Of a DNA stretch of 64,000 bases, positions 33,011-45,734 are shown in pieces. The DNA comes from Microcebus murinus (lineage: Eukaryota; Chordata; Mammalia; Primates; Cheirogaleidae): NCBI RefSeq assembly GCF_040939455.1, contig NC_134117.1:47461001-47525000 (forward strand), given 5' to 3'. The translations under genes and the position numbers were made by a program. The notes beneath the pieces are model-generated. The model was not told the DNA's origin and did no database searches. It saw only the letters and a program-made list of their open reading frames with translations. The number at the start of each line of letters is the position of its first letter. Position 1 is the stretch's first letter.

Positions 33011-33601
33011 TGTCAACTAAAATAAAATTTTAAGGCTCACCCCTCACTGGCTGACTGAATGAACTCCCTTGTGGCCAAAGGAATATCCTAAAAAATTATC
33101 TGCCAGGAGGAGGGAGGTCAGACATGCCTTATCATGCCCCCTTCCTTCTTGGAGACTTCCTTTGTAACCCATTAACAGGCCTAAGGGTATGCAAGACACA
33201 CCTATAGGTCCTCAATTTACACAATAAATCTGTGTCCTGTGGCTTGTCTCTGGTATAAACAGTTCCTTATTAAAACATTCCAAGCCTTTAGACAAAGCTT
33301 CATGTCTTTAACCATTTATGAGCCAAAGAATCTTTAAACCCACCTATAACCTGTAAGCCCCCGCTTTGAGATGTCCCACCTTTTGGGGCCAAACCACTGT
33401 ATGCCTCCCACATACTGATTTATGACTTTACCTGTAACCCCTGCCTCCATGAAATGTATAAAACCAAACTGTAACCCAGCCATACTGAGTCCACTTGCTC
33501 AAGGCCTCTTGGGAGTGGCTCCGGGTCATGGTCCTCAAATCTGGCTCAGAGTAAATCTCTTTAAAATTATTTTACAGAGTTTGGCTTCTTTTCCATTGAG
33601 A
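33011..33601 (+). mobile_element. Solo LTR of a class I (ERV1) endogenous retrovirus
   Basis: It starts TGTCAACTAAAATAAAA and ends TTTGGCTTCTTTTCCATTGA + GA, with GTAG at 33007-33010 and 33602-33605 as a 4-bp duplication. A GTATAAAAC TATA box (33456-33464) lies upstream of a CTCAGAGTAAATCTCTTT poly(A)-signal region, and the final ATTTTACAGAGTTTGGCTT block is typical of MER4-like ERV1 LTRs. The terminal CA has decayed to GA. No internal viral sequence remains. Confidence 0.75.
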
Positions 33602-33605
33602 GTAG

Positions 33606-34384
33606 CAGGGAGAGAAGCTGGGTTTTCCAGAATCGATTTCCCCCTTCTCATCTGAAGCTGGATGAAAATTCGATTTTGTTCAGTACCAGGCTTCCTCACC
33701 TCCCCAGCAGTTGTCCGTCCACATGGGTGTTAAAATTCTCCAGGATGATGGCAGAACTTAGAGGAGTTCAAGAGCTAGTGTCTAACGTTGCTGATGGAAG
33801 TGGGAGAATGAACAGGACATTGGGAGATGGCAGGATGAGGAGGACCAAGGGTGGTGTGGGGCTGTACATAAAACAGTTTTATGTTTCTGTATGGTTAGGG
33901 CTTTTTGAGCAAAAAATCCTGGGAGATGGGTCACAGGACAAGTGTTGGAATTTGCAGTGACAGGCCATGCTAAGAGGTTTACTTCCCTGAGGTTGAATAT
34001 TAGCATTTCAAAAGAGGAATGAAACCCAGGACCACAGAGACATTTCAGGGGTTGTAAACTTAAAGATGCAAGTCTTCCTCCTGCAGACATTTATTTACAT
34101 TCTAAAGCATAAGAACCTGTGATCTTTCCCCTCTTTTCCTAAGGAGAATTTGTTTAGGGAGAAAATATTTGTCAAATTCTTTTGCTAAAGCCAGAACTGG
34201 AGCTGGGGGGTCTCCAGTGCAGGTATCTTGGATGGTGCATGTGCTAGAACAGACTACTGAGAGCTAGGAGCAAACCAGGAGCTTTGCTCAGGAGGGGAGG
34301 GAGGACAGCTGTCCTCCTAGATAAGCGCCAGAGAACTCATGTCTACTTTCAGGATAACAGAAATAAATGTAGAAAATGAAAAAA
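33606..34384. other. Unassigned sequence; second copy of the 30.4-kb segment
   Basis: 34178-34290 repeats the segment at 30376-30500. Nothing else recognised. Confidence 0.4.
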
Positions 34385-34598
34385 CTTATCACACAAAAAA
34401 ACTGAAAAATTAGCCGGGTGTGGGGGCACGTGCCTGTAGTTGCAGCTACTTGGGAGGCTGAGGCAGGAGGATCGCTTGAGCTCAGGAGTCTGAGGTTGCA
34501 GTGAGGTATGATGATGCCACTGCACTCTAGCCCAGGTGACAGAGTGAGACCCTGTCTCAAAAAACAAAAAAACAAGCAAACAAACAATAAAATATATC
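34385..34598 (+). mobile_element. 5'-truncated Alu right arm (AluJ/FRAM-like)
   Basis: AAAAATTAGCCGGGTGTGGG, then the standard second-arm order through GACAGAGTGAGACCCTGTCT and a CAAACAAA-type tail. The left arm is missing. Confidence 0.85.
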
Positions 34599-34599
34599 A

Positions 34600-34955
34600 G
34601 CTTCTGGAATCAGATGGTTTGAACCTCAAGGGTGGCGGCAGGAGGATATGAAGTCCAAATGAAAATGGCCTGGAGAGAGCCCCACAGAGGTTGCAGAGCT
34701 GACCCCCAATTCCAAAGATTGAGGAGCGTGATGAGCAGGATGCAAAAGAAACTTCTTGGGGGATACAAGAGAAGCAGGAATTTTGTGCAAGCACATTCAT
34801 CTCCAATGGAATAATCTCAAATTATTCTGGAAAGTTCTACATTGAATTAGAGGTTCCAGGCTTCAGGTGGAATTTAAGCACACATTCACAGGAAGGCGGT
34901 ATGCACAGCCGAAACAATTATGCAATTTGGATTAGAAGTGCACCTCCACGCATCA
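34600..34955. other. Unassigned
   Basis: No repeat or coding feature recognised. Confidence 0.4.
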
Positions 34956-34959
34956 TTTA

Positions 34960-35300
34960 TTTAGGCAATGTTATTGAGCATCAGTTGTCTGCAGGGCTAT
35001 GCTGCTAGGTGCTGAGCACACGGGTGATCTCTGCCCTCGTGGAATTTACAGTCTAGTGCACAGAGACAATATAGGCAACCAGAAGAGTGATTATACTTAC
35101 AAACTATGCTAAGTGCAATGAAGGAAAAGGATAAGCGGTTGTAAGAGGAATAGGGATAACCAACTTGAGTTGGGTGAGCAGGGAAGGCTTCTTCGAGAAG
35201 ATGCCCAATGGACTAACATCCGAAGGATGTTGAAGGAGTTGGTTACCTGAAAAGTGTGAGTGTGAGCTTCCCAGACAGAGCAGCTAGTATGTACTCGCCG
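34960..35300 (-). mobile_element. L2 LINE 3' fragment (minus strand)
   Basis: GCAATGTTATTGAGCATCAG, CTCGTGGAATTTACAGTCTA, TGGGTGAGCAGGGAAGGCTT and TTCGAGAAGATG follow the reverse complement of the L2 3' end. Confidence 0.8.
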
Positions 35301-35696
35301 AATATGAAGAGACACCCCTGAGATGTGTGCTCTAGGCACTTAGCAATTGCGGGCGTTTCTGCACTGGCTCTGTTACTGGCTCTGTTTCTTCATCTGTGTC
35401 AAAAGGACAAATGACATCTTCTTCCCAGGCAGGAAGCCCTGCTCTCTGAGTAAGGCAGGTGGAGGACAGCCGCCAGCTGATGGCAATGAGCACCTTCCCT
35501 CCACTTTGTGATCCGGACAAACTCTTTCCTTATCTGAGGCCAAGTGAGCATCCTATCCGGGGAGGGGGTGTATTGCCAGGAAAGGTTCTTTGCAGGTAAG
35601 GAAAAGTGACCACAGATGGGTCCTAGTGTCACCCAAGACTATGACTTGAATGAAAACCCCTTTCTTCTTTAGAAGGCAATTGTGAGGATGGAATTT
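35301..35696. other. Unassigned
   Basis: CTGGCTCTGTTACTGGCTCTG is a short tandem echo at 35363-35383. Nothing else seen. Confidence 0.4.
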
Positions 35697-35700
35697 TTAG

Positions 35701-36115
35701 TGTTAGGGACCGACCTTCCACAGCCCCACTGGACAGAAAAGCAGAGACATCGAGGATGTAATTACACAAGAGGAGGTTTATTTTCTGGCTAGCCAGGGTC
35801 CAAGCCCTAGAGCACCAACGCAGTGGCCACTCTCGCAGGCAAGGACCCCGACTGGGGTTGCAGCGTGCCTTTTATCCCTATGGTGCATACGCTATGCAGT
35901 GGCTGATCACGCGTGGATCATGCATTGACCTTTAACATGATTGGTTGGCTGGCAGCCCCACTATACAGGGGTTCAAACAATGCAAAGTTGGCGCAAACAA
36001 GCAAGCAAGCAACGGTTTCCATGGCAAGCAAGCAACAGTTTCCAGAAGCCGGATGTTAGTTCCGGCTTCACTGGGGTGTGGGCCTTGCAGGTATGCAATG
36101 TCTCGACCCCTCACA
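35701..36115 (-). mobile_element. Young-looking solo ERV LTR (class I type, minus strand)
   Basis: Inverted terminal sequences TGTTAGGGACCGACC (35701) and GACCCCTCACA (ending 36115), with TTAG on both sides (35697-35700, 36116-36119): a 4-bp duplication. On the minus strand there is a GGATAAAAGG TATA-like box (near 35869-35878) upstream of AAAATAAACC (near 35778-35787), the correct order for an LTR. It is CpG-rich (ACGCGTGGATC, CTCGCAGG), so probably recent. No internal genes. Confidence 0.8.
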
Positions 36116-36130
36116 TTAGTCTTAATACAA

Positions 36131-36134
36131 ATGA

Positions 36135-36196
<62 letters not shown>
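36131..36196. repeat. (GA)n microsatellite
   Basis: About 30 GA units starting 15 bp from the edge of the solo LTR. Confidence 0.97.
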
Positions 36197-36197
<1 letters not shown>

Positions 36198-37284
36198 GTG
36201 AGTGTGTTAGTTTCTGGAGGCCAGAGGGTTTTTCTCTGGGTCTCACACTGAGCAGATGACCGTCAATTTCACTTACGCTTAAGGCTGCTTTGACCTGGGC
36301 TTCTGCAGCTACCTCCTCTGACATGTGGGACTTCCAGGCAAGCAGGCAGGCGGGCAAACCTGGAGAGGGGTTGGGTTGAGAGAGGGGAACTAGGGATGAT
36401 AGCAGAGGGACAGAGTCATAGGATCTTCCTCTTTGTATTTATTTCTAGAGCTTTTCTACCTAAGAGAGTGCTGTGACTGCATTTCTTTCCCTTGCAATGA
36501 AGCAGATGGGAAGTGGGATTGGGGACCGCAGCAATTCATTTTAACAGTCCAGGCAAGGCTGGAACCAGAGGGAGTTCCCGCTGTGACTTGTATGCAGATG
36601 AATTGGGATGTGAGTTGGGACTCTCGGTGGCTTCTCTGCTGTGCTATCACAGGCTGTTCCTCAGCAGAGGCACTATCCCTGGGCAGTCTATTTGTTTCTT
36701 GTTTTGCTTAGATAAGTAATGTTCCTAATGATCATGATAGGATCCATAAATCTAACTTTAAAAAGACTAGACTCTGGGTATTATGATTTCGTTGTTGATG
36801 GTTATTTTGATGAAGGAACTCAGCAGAGGGAATGGGAAGCAATAATGCTCCTTTGGCTCAAATCATTCATTTACTGAATGCTTATGTAAAGGAAAGACAA
36901 GATTTACTGGACAAAACCTCACATTCTCTCGGGTAGTTTTCTCCTTTGCTTCCTCCCCTTATCTTTTCCTGAGTTCTTGGAAATAAAACTATATTACTTC
37001 TGAAATCATAGTTTGCTTCCCAGAATGGAAGGGCTTTAAACATTTTCCCCTTCTCAGAAAAGGAAAGAGAACTTGTTTTCCTCCTCGGTGTTTATTCTGT
37101 TTTGGAATCTGCAATTGTTGACAGACGTCAGAGAAGAATAGATTGGAAGTCACGCACTGTGTGAGTTACAGCCCACCACCAGCCACAGTTCAGTCTTAAT
37201 ATTTTAAATTTGTTGGTGAATATGTACTCTGATTTCCCTTCCAGACATAATCAATGGCTCCTTCTTCTGTGCCTCCACCAAACT
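36197..37284. other. Unassigned, mostly unique-looking
   Basis: A 92-codon frame (36433-36711) has no recognisable domain. No repeat clear enough to call. Confidence 0.4.
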
Positions 37285-37680
37285 TAGTCCCTCATTAATT
37301 CAGTGAATGTTTACTAAGTCCTAACCACTTGCCACTAATGTGATAGTCATTGGACACACCATGGTGAACAAGACAGCTCCTCTCTCTCTCTAGTAGTCTA
37401 GTGAAGGAGGCTACAAAATTTTTATGTCTTTTCTTTGTCTCTTTCAGCTTCTAGTCTAGTGAAGAAGACAGATAAAATGAAATGAATAGTTATTATAAAT
37501 GACAGTACATCCCATAGCAGAGGAAGTATAGTAGAGCTATTGCAGCACACGACAAAGACAAGTAGCCCAGTCTGGGGAGTCATAAAGGAAGTGATGTTTG
37601 AATTGAAACCCAAAGGATAAGGAGGTGGTGGTTAGAATAAGGAATGGGATGTGCATATCAGGCACACCAAATAGCTTGGG
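37285..37680 (-). mobile_element. L2 LINE 3' fragment (minus strand)
   Basis: CAGTGAATGTTTACTAAGTC, CCATGGTGAACAAGACAGCT, CATAAAGGAAGTGATGTTTG and AATGGGATGTGCATATCAGG follow the L2 3' end in reverse complement. Confidence 0.7.
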
Positions 37681-37859
37681 GGAAAGAAAGGATTAGCAGC
37701 AGACCTGAAAGTGGAGTGATTATATACACAATTTACAGACCACGTATGTTAATCTGTGCCAGAGTATATGTCCTAATGCTGCAAGAAGGACATGAGAAGT
37801 GGTGTTGGAGGTCTGCACCTCTGCCTGCTGTGCCTGTGCCTCGTGTCCTTGAAATTAAT

Positions 37860-39385
<1,526 letters not shown>

Positions 39386-39389
39386 TCAA

Positions 39390-39690
39390 CGTGTTTATGG
39401 AACTGAAACAGTGAGTAGAAACAAGGTACTGAAGACTGGAAATGGAAGTGGAGAGTGTCAAGAGGGCCAGATGGTGAAGGGCTTTATCTGCCACGCAAAG
39501 CCATCTGGACGTTGTTCTCAGGTCAGCGGGTGGCCACGGAAGGACTTGAAACAGATGAATGACAGGTTTTAGAAAAATGACTCTGGTTGCAGGGTGGAGA
39601 ATGGCTTGGAAAGGAGCAAGACTGGATGTGTGTGTGTTGGAGTAGCAATGACGGTGGCCTGGTTCATTACATTGACTGTCTGTCTGGGGA
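39390..39690 (-). mobile_element. L2 LINE fragment (minus strand)
   Basis: GGGCCAGATGGTGAAGGGCT, AAACAGATGAATGACAGGTT and AAATGACTCTGGTTGCAGGG match L2 ORF2/3' text in reverse complement. Confidence 0.75.
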
Positions 39691-40435
39691 GATCGTGAGA
39701 AACCTGAAGGCCATGACTCAGTTTCACTGGTCTTGCTGCCCTGGCACAATGGTAGCTACTGAACAAATGTTTGCTGAGAATATTTAATTTTTCCTTTTCG
39801 TTAGAAATAAAAATACATTTTAACACCTTCAATCTTTTTATGTGTGTTCATTAGCCTAGAATCAATTGCTCTTCTCAGACTGAGCTGTCAGCCCAAGCTG
39901 GGAGGCACTTTAGCAAATTATCTGTGATCACTGTTCTTTGCAATTCTGATGAACTTTCCTACTCTTTTGGTACCAGTTCTAGGAGAAAAAAAAAATCTTA
40001 ACTATGACTTTCCATCTTAAAAGTCTATTTCAGTTTTGCTCTGTCAGATATTTCCAGAAGCCATTTGTTTGTATAATTCAGCGATTCTTTTCATTTTAAT
40101 GACCAAAAAAAAAAAAAAAAGAAAAAAAGCTAAAATGGCAAGGAGAAGGATTTGGTGAGAAAATTTGTTAAAATGACATTTATTTTAATAATAGATACCT
40201 TTGAATACTTACACAAACACTAGGATGGTTTTTTTAATATACATTGTCTCTACTCTTTACAACTCTGAAAGCAGGCCTGACTTCATGGGTGTGAAACTGT
40301 GCAGTTGCACAGGGTCCCTGGCTTACAACGGCCGCATGCTTGGCTTAGCGCTCAGCTGCCAGCATCATGAATAAGTTTTGAACAAGAGGGCTTACATTTT
40401 TCATTTTGTACCAGGCTCTGCAAATCATGGAGCTG
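39691..40435. other. Mixed; 40280-40435 perhaps an ancient repeat
   Basis: Includes an A-run (40105-40127). The TTTTCATTTTGTACCAGGCT text resembles an old unclassified mammalian repeat. Confidence 0.35.
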
Positions 40436-40439
40436 GTCC

Positions 40440-40595
40440 CATTTGCAAGATAGGTATTACAACTGTTAATTCATAGATGATGAAATTCAGGCTCAGAGGA
40501 TTTAAATAAGTTGCCCAAGGACACACAACTGATAAATAAGAGAAGAAGAGTTTGTTTTCAAGGCCGGTGCTTTTCCCATTATACTTGTACCCTTC
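40440..40595 (+). repeat. MIR SINE
   Basis: CATAGATGATGAAATTCAGG, CTCAGAGGATTTAAATAAGT, TGCCCAAGGACACACAACTG and CAAGGCCGGTGC follow MIR order. Confidence 0.85.
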
Positions 40596-40635
40596 CTTGT
40601 GTGACCTGCCTGTGGTGGGTATGAGATTAGGCTAT

Positions 40636-40715
40636 AATCTCATAATAATAATAAGCGATTATTATTATAAATAAATATTATTACTTATTATTGTAAGTAT
40701 TATAAGTAATAGTAA
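40636..40715. repeat. AT-rich low-complexity island with inverted repeats
   Basis: AATAATAATAAGCGATTATTATT is a hairpin (arms of nine, written over 40642-40665), followed by ATTACTTAT (40680-40688) and its complement ATAAGTAAT (40702-40710). Confidence 0.8.
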
Positions 40716-40990
40716 TAAGCTTTCTTGTGTGAGTTCATTTCTTCCCAATGGTAATACAATGAGGTGGAAATTCAGAGGATTTTGAGTCTAAATACTGTGG
40801 TCTCCAGGACATGTGACACAGACTCCGCATCACACAATTTAGGACTTAATTTTCACAGGAGGTGGAATGGTGGTGCTGGAAGGCATCTGAGAGGATTCTC
40901 AATTTTTCGGAGTTGAAGCCAGCCCCATGAACATATTTCAGTCACTGCTATATGTTTTTTTTATAATCCCCTCCCTTAACTAACTACTTG
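40716..40990. other. Unassigned
   Basis: No repeat or gene recognised. Confidence 0.35.
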
Positions 40991-40997
40991 GTCTTTT

Positions 40998-41330
40998 TTT
41001 TTTTTTTTTTTTTTGAGACAAGAGTCTCGCTTTGTTGCACAGGCTAGAGTGAGTGCCGTGGCGTCAGCCTAGCTCACAGCAACCTCAAACTCCTGGGCTC
41101 GAGTGATCCTTCTGCCTCAGCCTCCCGAGTAGCTGGGACTACAGGCATGCGCCACCATGCCCGGCTAATTTTTTTTTTTATATATATATCAGTTGGCCAA
41201 TTAATTTCTTTCTATTTATAGTAGAGATGGGGTCTCGCTCTTGCTCAGGCTGGTTTTGAACTCCTGACCTTGAGCAATCCGCGGCCTCCCAAGAGCTAGG
41301 ATTACAGGCGTGAGCCACAGCGCCCGGCCT
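40998..41330 (-). mobile_element. Lemur-type Alu SINE (minus strand)
   Basis: Minus-strand dimer with a T-run, TATATATATATCAGTTGGCC and CCCAAGAGCTAG variants as in the Alu at 11121, and a 7-bp loss near CAATCCGCGGCCTCCC. ACTACTTGGTCTTTT at 40983-40997 and 41331-41345 is a perfect duplication. Confidence 0.98.
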
Positions 41331-41345
41331 ACTACTTGGTCTTTT

Positions 41346-42717
41346 GAGTTTTTTCCCAGGAATGGTAGATTTCCTGCAAGACAAAGGAGTTGGAATTGTG
41401 AAGGCCCCCCGGGCAGACTGTCTGATGCCAAGATTCACCATCCCCCACCGCCTGCCCCCAGTACACATGGCTCCTCCTTTACAAGCCCATGATCTCTGTT
41501 AGTAGGAGAGAGGGACTGGAGGCGGCTAGACATCTGTCCTATTAAAAATTCCTTTCTTCCTCGGCAAATCCTCATTGTCTCAATAATTGGATCTTTGTGC
41601 TACGAGCACATAGACCCAGGCTGAACCCCCCTTGTGGTTTCCACAACAGCATGTGGTCGTCTGAGTTGTGCTAATAACACAGTTGTTGTTAATTCCAGCT
41701 GAGCGGTGGAATCACCTGGAAGCTGCCGCTGCCTGTGTTCCAGCCACTCTTTTGGCGAGGTTCTCATGTGGCGTGGCAGCCTGGGCAGAGAGCCACTGTG
41801 ACCACACCTGCTGAGGCGAGGAGTCCCTGTTTCCAAGGTGGTCTGTAGACCTCACAATCTATCTGTTCTCTGCTTCTGAAAGTTGGGGCTTTTGTCCAGC
41901 TTGATTCTTCAGATACTTCTTGTTTTCTCCACGATCTTTCAAAGATTATCAACTGAGCTTCCAAGATAACCCCCAAGACTTTTTTTTAATAGCTAGGGTA
42001 TACACTTTCTGGCTTCTGAAACTTGAATTCATCACTGTCTTCTATCTTGGGTTTTCATTCTTTCTTAGGGTTGTTTGAGCTGACTTTCTAATTTACCACT
42101 TGTGGGTAAAAATGAAAACAAATTAGTGTAGTTAATTTGGGTGGCTTGCCCTCTCTCTCTGTTAAATGGTCATTTTTAATTAATAAAATAAAAGTGTGAG
42201 TGTGCCTTTCTTTTCACCTTTTGGCTTAAAATTGCCTGGCCTCATCTGAATGTTGCTACTCCAACTTCTTGCCTCAGCAATTTCTGAGCTTTCGTCTTCA
42301 TTAAACTGTAGTAGGCTTAAAATTTACATGTATCATTTAGGTATGCAGTAGAATCAACTTTCTTGAAAGACCTCATTTTTGCTAACAAGTAGTATTGGAT
42401 TGGGGTGGGATTTGGAAGTGACTTCATCTTGCCTATTTACCTGGTGGTCTCTTTTAGGTAATTTGTCTTTTCAGGATTCAAACTTGATCAATTTAAAGTT
42501 CAAGCTTCCTTATAGGACCATTCTCCCATCTCCCTGGCCTCAAGTGGTGGTTTGTGTTATTGTTCCCAATTATTCATTTCCCTTTCCCTGTAAGAGGGTC
42601 ATACACCCCTCCAGTTGCCCTGTGACTTGGGAAGGATTCTCCGTCTTGCTGACACCAGCCTTGACCTTGAACTTATTTCTGGCCAATAAAATATGAGTTG
42701 ATTTGGCAGTGTGCTAG
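41346..42717. other. Unassigned, mostly unique-looking
   Basis: No repeat or exon recognised in about 1.4 kb. Short frames carry no domain. Confidence 0.4.
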
Positions 42718-42733
42718 TTATGAGCAGAGTTTT

Positions 42734-43070
42734 TTTTTTTTTTTTTTTTTTTTTTGAGACAGAGTCTCACTTTGTTGCCCAGGCTAGAGTGAGTGCCGTG
42801 GCGTCAGCCTGGCTCACAGCAACCTCAATCTCCGGGGCTCAGCGATCCTACTGCCTCAGCCTCCCGAGTAGCTGGGACTACAGGCATGCACCACCATGCC
42901 CGGCTAATTTTTTGTATATATATATTTTAGTTGGTCAATTAATTTCTTTCTATTTTTGGTAGAGACGGGGGTCTCGTTCAGGCTGGTTTCGAACTCCTGA
43001 CCTTGAGCAATCCGCCCGCCTCGGCCTCCCAAAGTGCTAGGATTACAGGCGTGAGCCACCACGCCCGGCC
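42734..43070 (-). mobile_element. Lemur-type Alu SINE (minus strand)
   Basis: Minus-strand dimer; T-run of about 26. TATGAGCAGAGTTTT at 42719-42733 and 43071-43085 is a perfect 15-bp duplication. Part of the GCTCTTGCTCAGG block is shortened to GTTCAGG. Confidence 0.98.
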
Positions 43071-43264
43071 TATGAGCAGAGTTTTAAGGGCCATAATGTG
43101 CTTTGTCCACACTCTTGCTGTTGCCCTCTATCACGAGTGGCCTGAAATCACCAGGACTGTCACTTCACCCTGAGTCCCTGGAGGAAGCAGCAGGGCGAGG
43201 CAGAGCCACAGCCAACCTGCAGTCAACGGGGTAAGAGAGTGGGAGTAAACAGTGCCGAACGGAA

Positions 43265-43385
43265 CAGAAGTGCTTATTTCTCTTTGTACTTAGAATAGTT
43301 TCCATTGAGGAATTATTCATTTTTTATAGAATCATAAAATGTTAAAAATAGAGGAGAACTTGGCTGCTGCAATTCACTGGTATTT
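43265..43385 (+). repeat. Copy 1 of an ancient interspersed repeat
   Basis: GTGCTTATTTCTCTTTGTAC, TTAGAATAGTTTCCA and ATAGAATCATAAAATGTTA recur, in order, at 45735-45850. Confidence 0.7.
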
Positions 43386-44590
43386 TTTCTGTGTGTGTGG
43401 TCATGACTGTGAATGCAGCCTTACCTCACGAAGGCTGCCTGATACACCTTCCCCCAGCGTGGTGGCTGGGTGCCGTGGGAGGCTTATGTGTCAGCACACA
43501 TCCAGGAGGAGAGGTGTCTCTGTGTTTCCTGAATCTGCTTCTCCGGTGTCCCCGAGACTGATGAAATTATGCTCTAATCTCTTGGCACTGTCAATGCATG
43601 TGAGTTCCTGCCTCTCCTCCACCCCCCGACCTTGTCTCTCCTCCATACCACCTTCCTTTGAGTAGCAGCCTCACCCACCACCTGCCTCCCAGCTCGGAGC
43701 TGCTCATAGTCGGTCTCTTATACAGCATGGCACCTCCTTGGCAGGACAAAGGCATTCTGAATCAAGGTGGGGGAGCTGTCTCAGCAGCATCTCTGCCTAA
43801 GCGTGCTACACCGTGGTGTCTCCTCACCTGACCACGTGTGGGCCCTGGACATGACGCAAGGTGGTGATCAGCCAGAGGCTGGGCACAGGACCCCTTGGGT
43901 GTGCGATTCCCAGAACCAACTGGAGATGGCTTTCTTCTCCACCTACCAGTTTTCCAATCTCAATTTTTCTTCATTCCTGTGTTTCCCAAACAGCTCCCAT
44001 TAGCCTGGAAAGGGTTTTATTTCCTTCCAGAGTTGTGGGAAACTGCTTTTCCCTCATATCGTGTATTATTATCTATAAACTACATTTATTGAAAAAACCT
44101 CTTTGTTTAGTTCTCTAAACTTGACTTTTTGAGAGTGAAAGCCCAGCTTTGAATTATTGATTTTGTGTCACTTGAGGGTTTGTTAGTTACTATAATACAA
44201 TACCCCCCTTCCCAAATCGGAGGTTTCATTCAATGGAAGTGATTTTTTTTTTTCCTTGAAAATAGTCTCACATGGGCATCTTTAGTTGACAAGTAGTTTT
44301 CTTCCGTGCACTTATTCAGGGATCCAGGCTTCTTTCACCTTGTGGCCCAGGCAGTTCCTAGGCTTGCTATTCCCTTGCATTTAGTGCAGGTGGGGGTGAG
44401 AGTAAGGGAGTGGCGGGCATGGGGTGAAGGCTACCCTTATGTCTTTAAGACTTGGAGTCATATGCTCACACTTAGATGTGGGGGTGTGGAGTGGGTGGGG
44501 CTGGAAATACATTCTCTGGTAGGGTAACCACTTTCTGGCAATGACGATGGAAAGGGGAGCAGAGATTTTGGTGGACCACCTACCACCTCT
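43386..44590. other. Unassigned, unique-looking
   Basis: Several overlapping short frames (43339-43665, 43767-44118) without domains. No repeat recognised. Confidence 0.4.
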
Positions 44591-44604
44591 GCTACAGTAT
44601 TTCT

Positions 44605-44751
44605 TTTCTTTTCTTTTCTTTTCTTTTCTTTTCTTTTCTTTTCTTTTCTTTTCTTTTATTTTTTTATTTCGGCATATTATGGGGGTACAAATTTTAAGGT
44701 TTCAATAAATGCCCTTTCCCCCCTCCCCCCACAAGTCTGAGTTTCCAGCAT
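44605..44751 (-). mobile_element. Very short L1 3' end with (AAAAG)n tail (minus strand)
   Basis: Flanked by GCTACAGTATTTCT at 44591-44604 and 44752-44765. On the minus strand the insert reads a G-rich tract, then a 3' UTR ending GTACCCCCATAATATGCCG, AAATAAAA, then about 13 AAAAG units. This is an L1 3' terminus with 5' truncation to under 100 bp of unique sequence. Confidence 0.85.
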
Positions 44752-44765
44752 GCTACAGTATTTCT

Positions 44766-45734
44766 ATTTGATTATATACCAACAAGTCTACATTTGTTAA
44801 TGAATGCTCTTAAAACCAAAATTCACTAGAGACTTTTCTGTCAAGCCACAGTGTCTCTTGTAGCTTCCTGTTCTTTTCATCTGACTTATAGTATTCACCA
44901 CTGGATAATCAAATTTCACTTTTAAAGCCTCCCATTACTCTTGAGCCATTAGTGGATCTGTGACCATTTGATCACAATTAATTGCTTTGAAATCTGATTT
45001 CCTAAAGTTTAGGGAAACAGCCCCAACTTGGATTGTGGATTCATGAGGGAACTTGGAGTAATTTCCAGAGGTCTAACAGAAGCCTTAAGTATATTTGTCA
45101 TTGTCTGCAGAATGAATAAATATGATTTGCCCATCTAGATATCTATTATATTTATCTATCCATTGATCTATCATCTATTTATTTCTATCACCAACTTTTA
45201 AAAATTATGTAGGGGCTTCTGTGATTAGTTACATATGCATTCATTTAAAAGCCTGCACATCTTATTGTTGGGGGCAGTGGAAAATTTTTACACCAAAAAT
45301 GGGGAGCACACTTAAAAAACTTAGAATATAATGATTAGGAATACTTGTACTATGCTCTCCATTTCCTTCCCCCCCTTTATTTTAAACTTAATCACGTTCT
45401 CCCAAAGTTATACTTAGCTCCATATCACGAATCACTTCTTGTTCATAAGTAAGCTCAGAATAGCTCTCGTTGTTTATTCTATATTTATTTGCCATATCTA
45501 AGCCCACTAGTCTACATCCATTGCTTATCCTATCTCTGAGGGATTTAATTGTCATTAGGGCATGTCAAGAACTTACTGGAATCTCTGCTCATATTATATT
45601 TCAACCTCAGGCAGAAGGTTGATGTAGGCTTATAGTCTGTCTTGTTTTGCTTCTTGTGGCATCATGGGCTTTAATTTTGTCTCCCTAGCTTGAGTGTGTG
45701 TAAGGAACAGGATCATCCTCTTCTGTATCCCAGC
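44766..45734. other. AT-rich sequence with a degenerate (TATC)n tract
   Basis: 45140-45190 is a degraded ATCT/TATC tract. Nothing else recognised. Confidence 0.4.

Noticed and set aside
35941..36259. Overlapping plus and minus frames ending in Arg/Glu or Leu/Ser runs
   Set aside because: They read through the (GA)n tract and the solo LTR, not a gene.
40105..40128. A-run as a fourth micro-retro-insertion
   Set aside because: No convincing target duplication flanks it.
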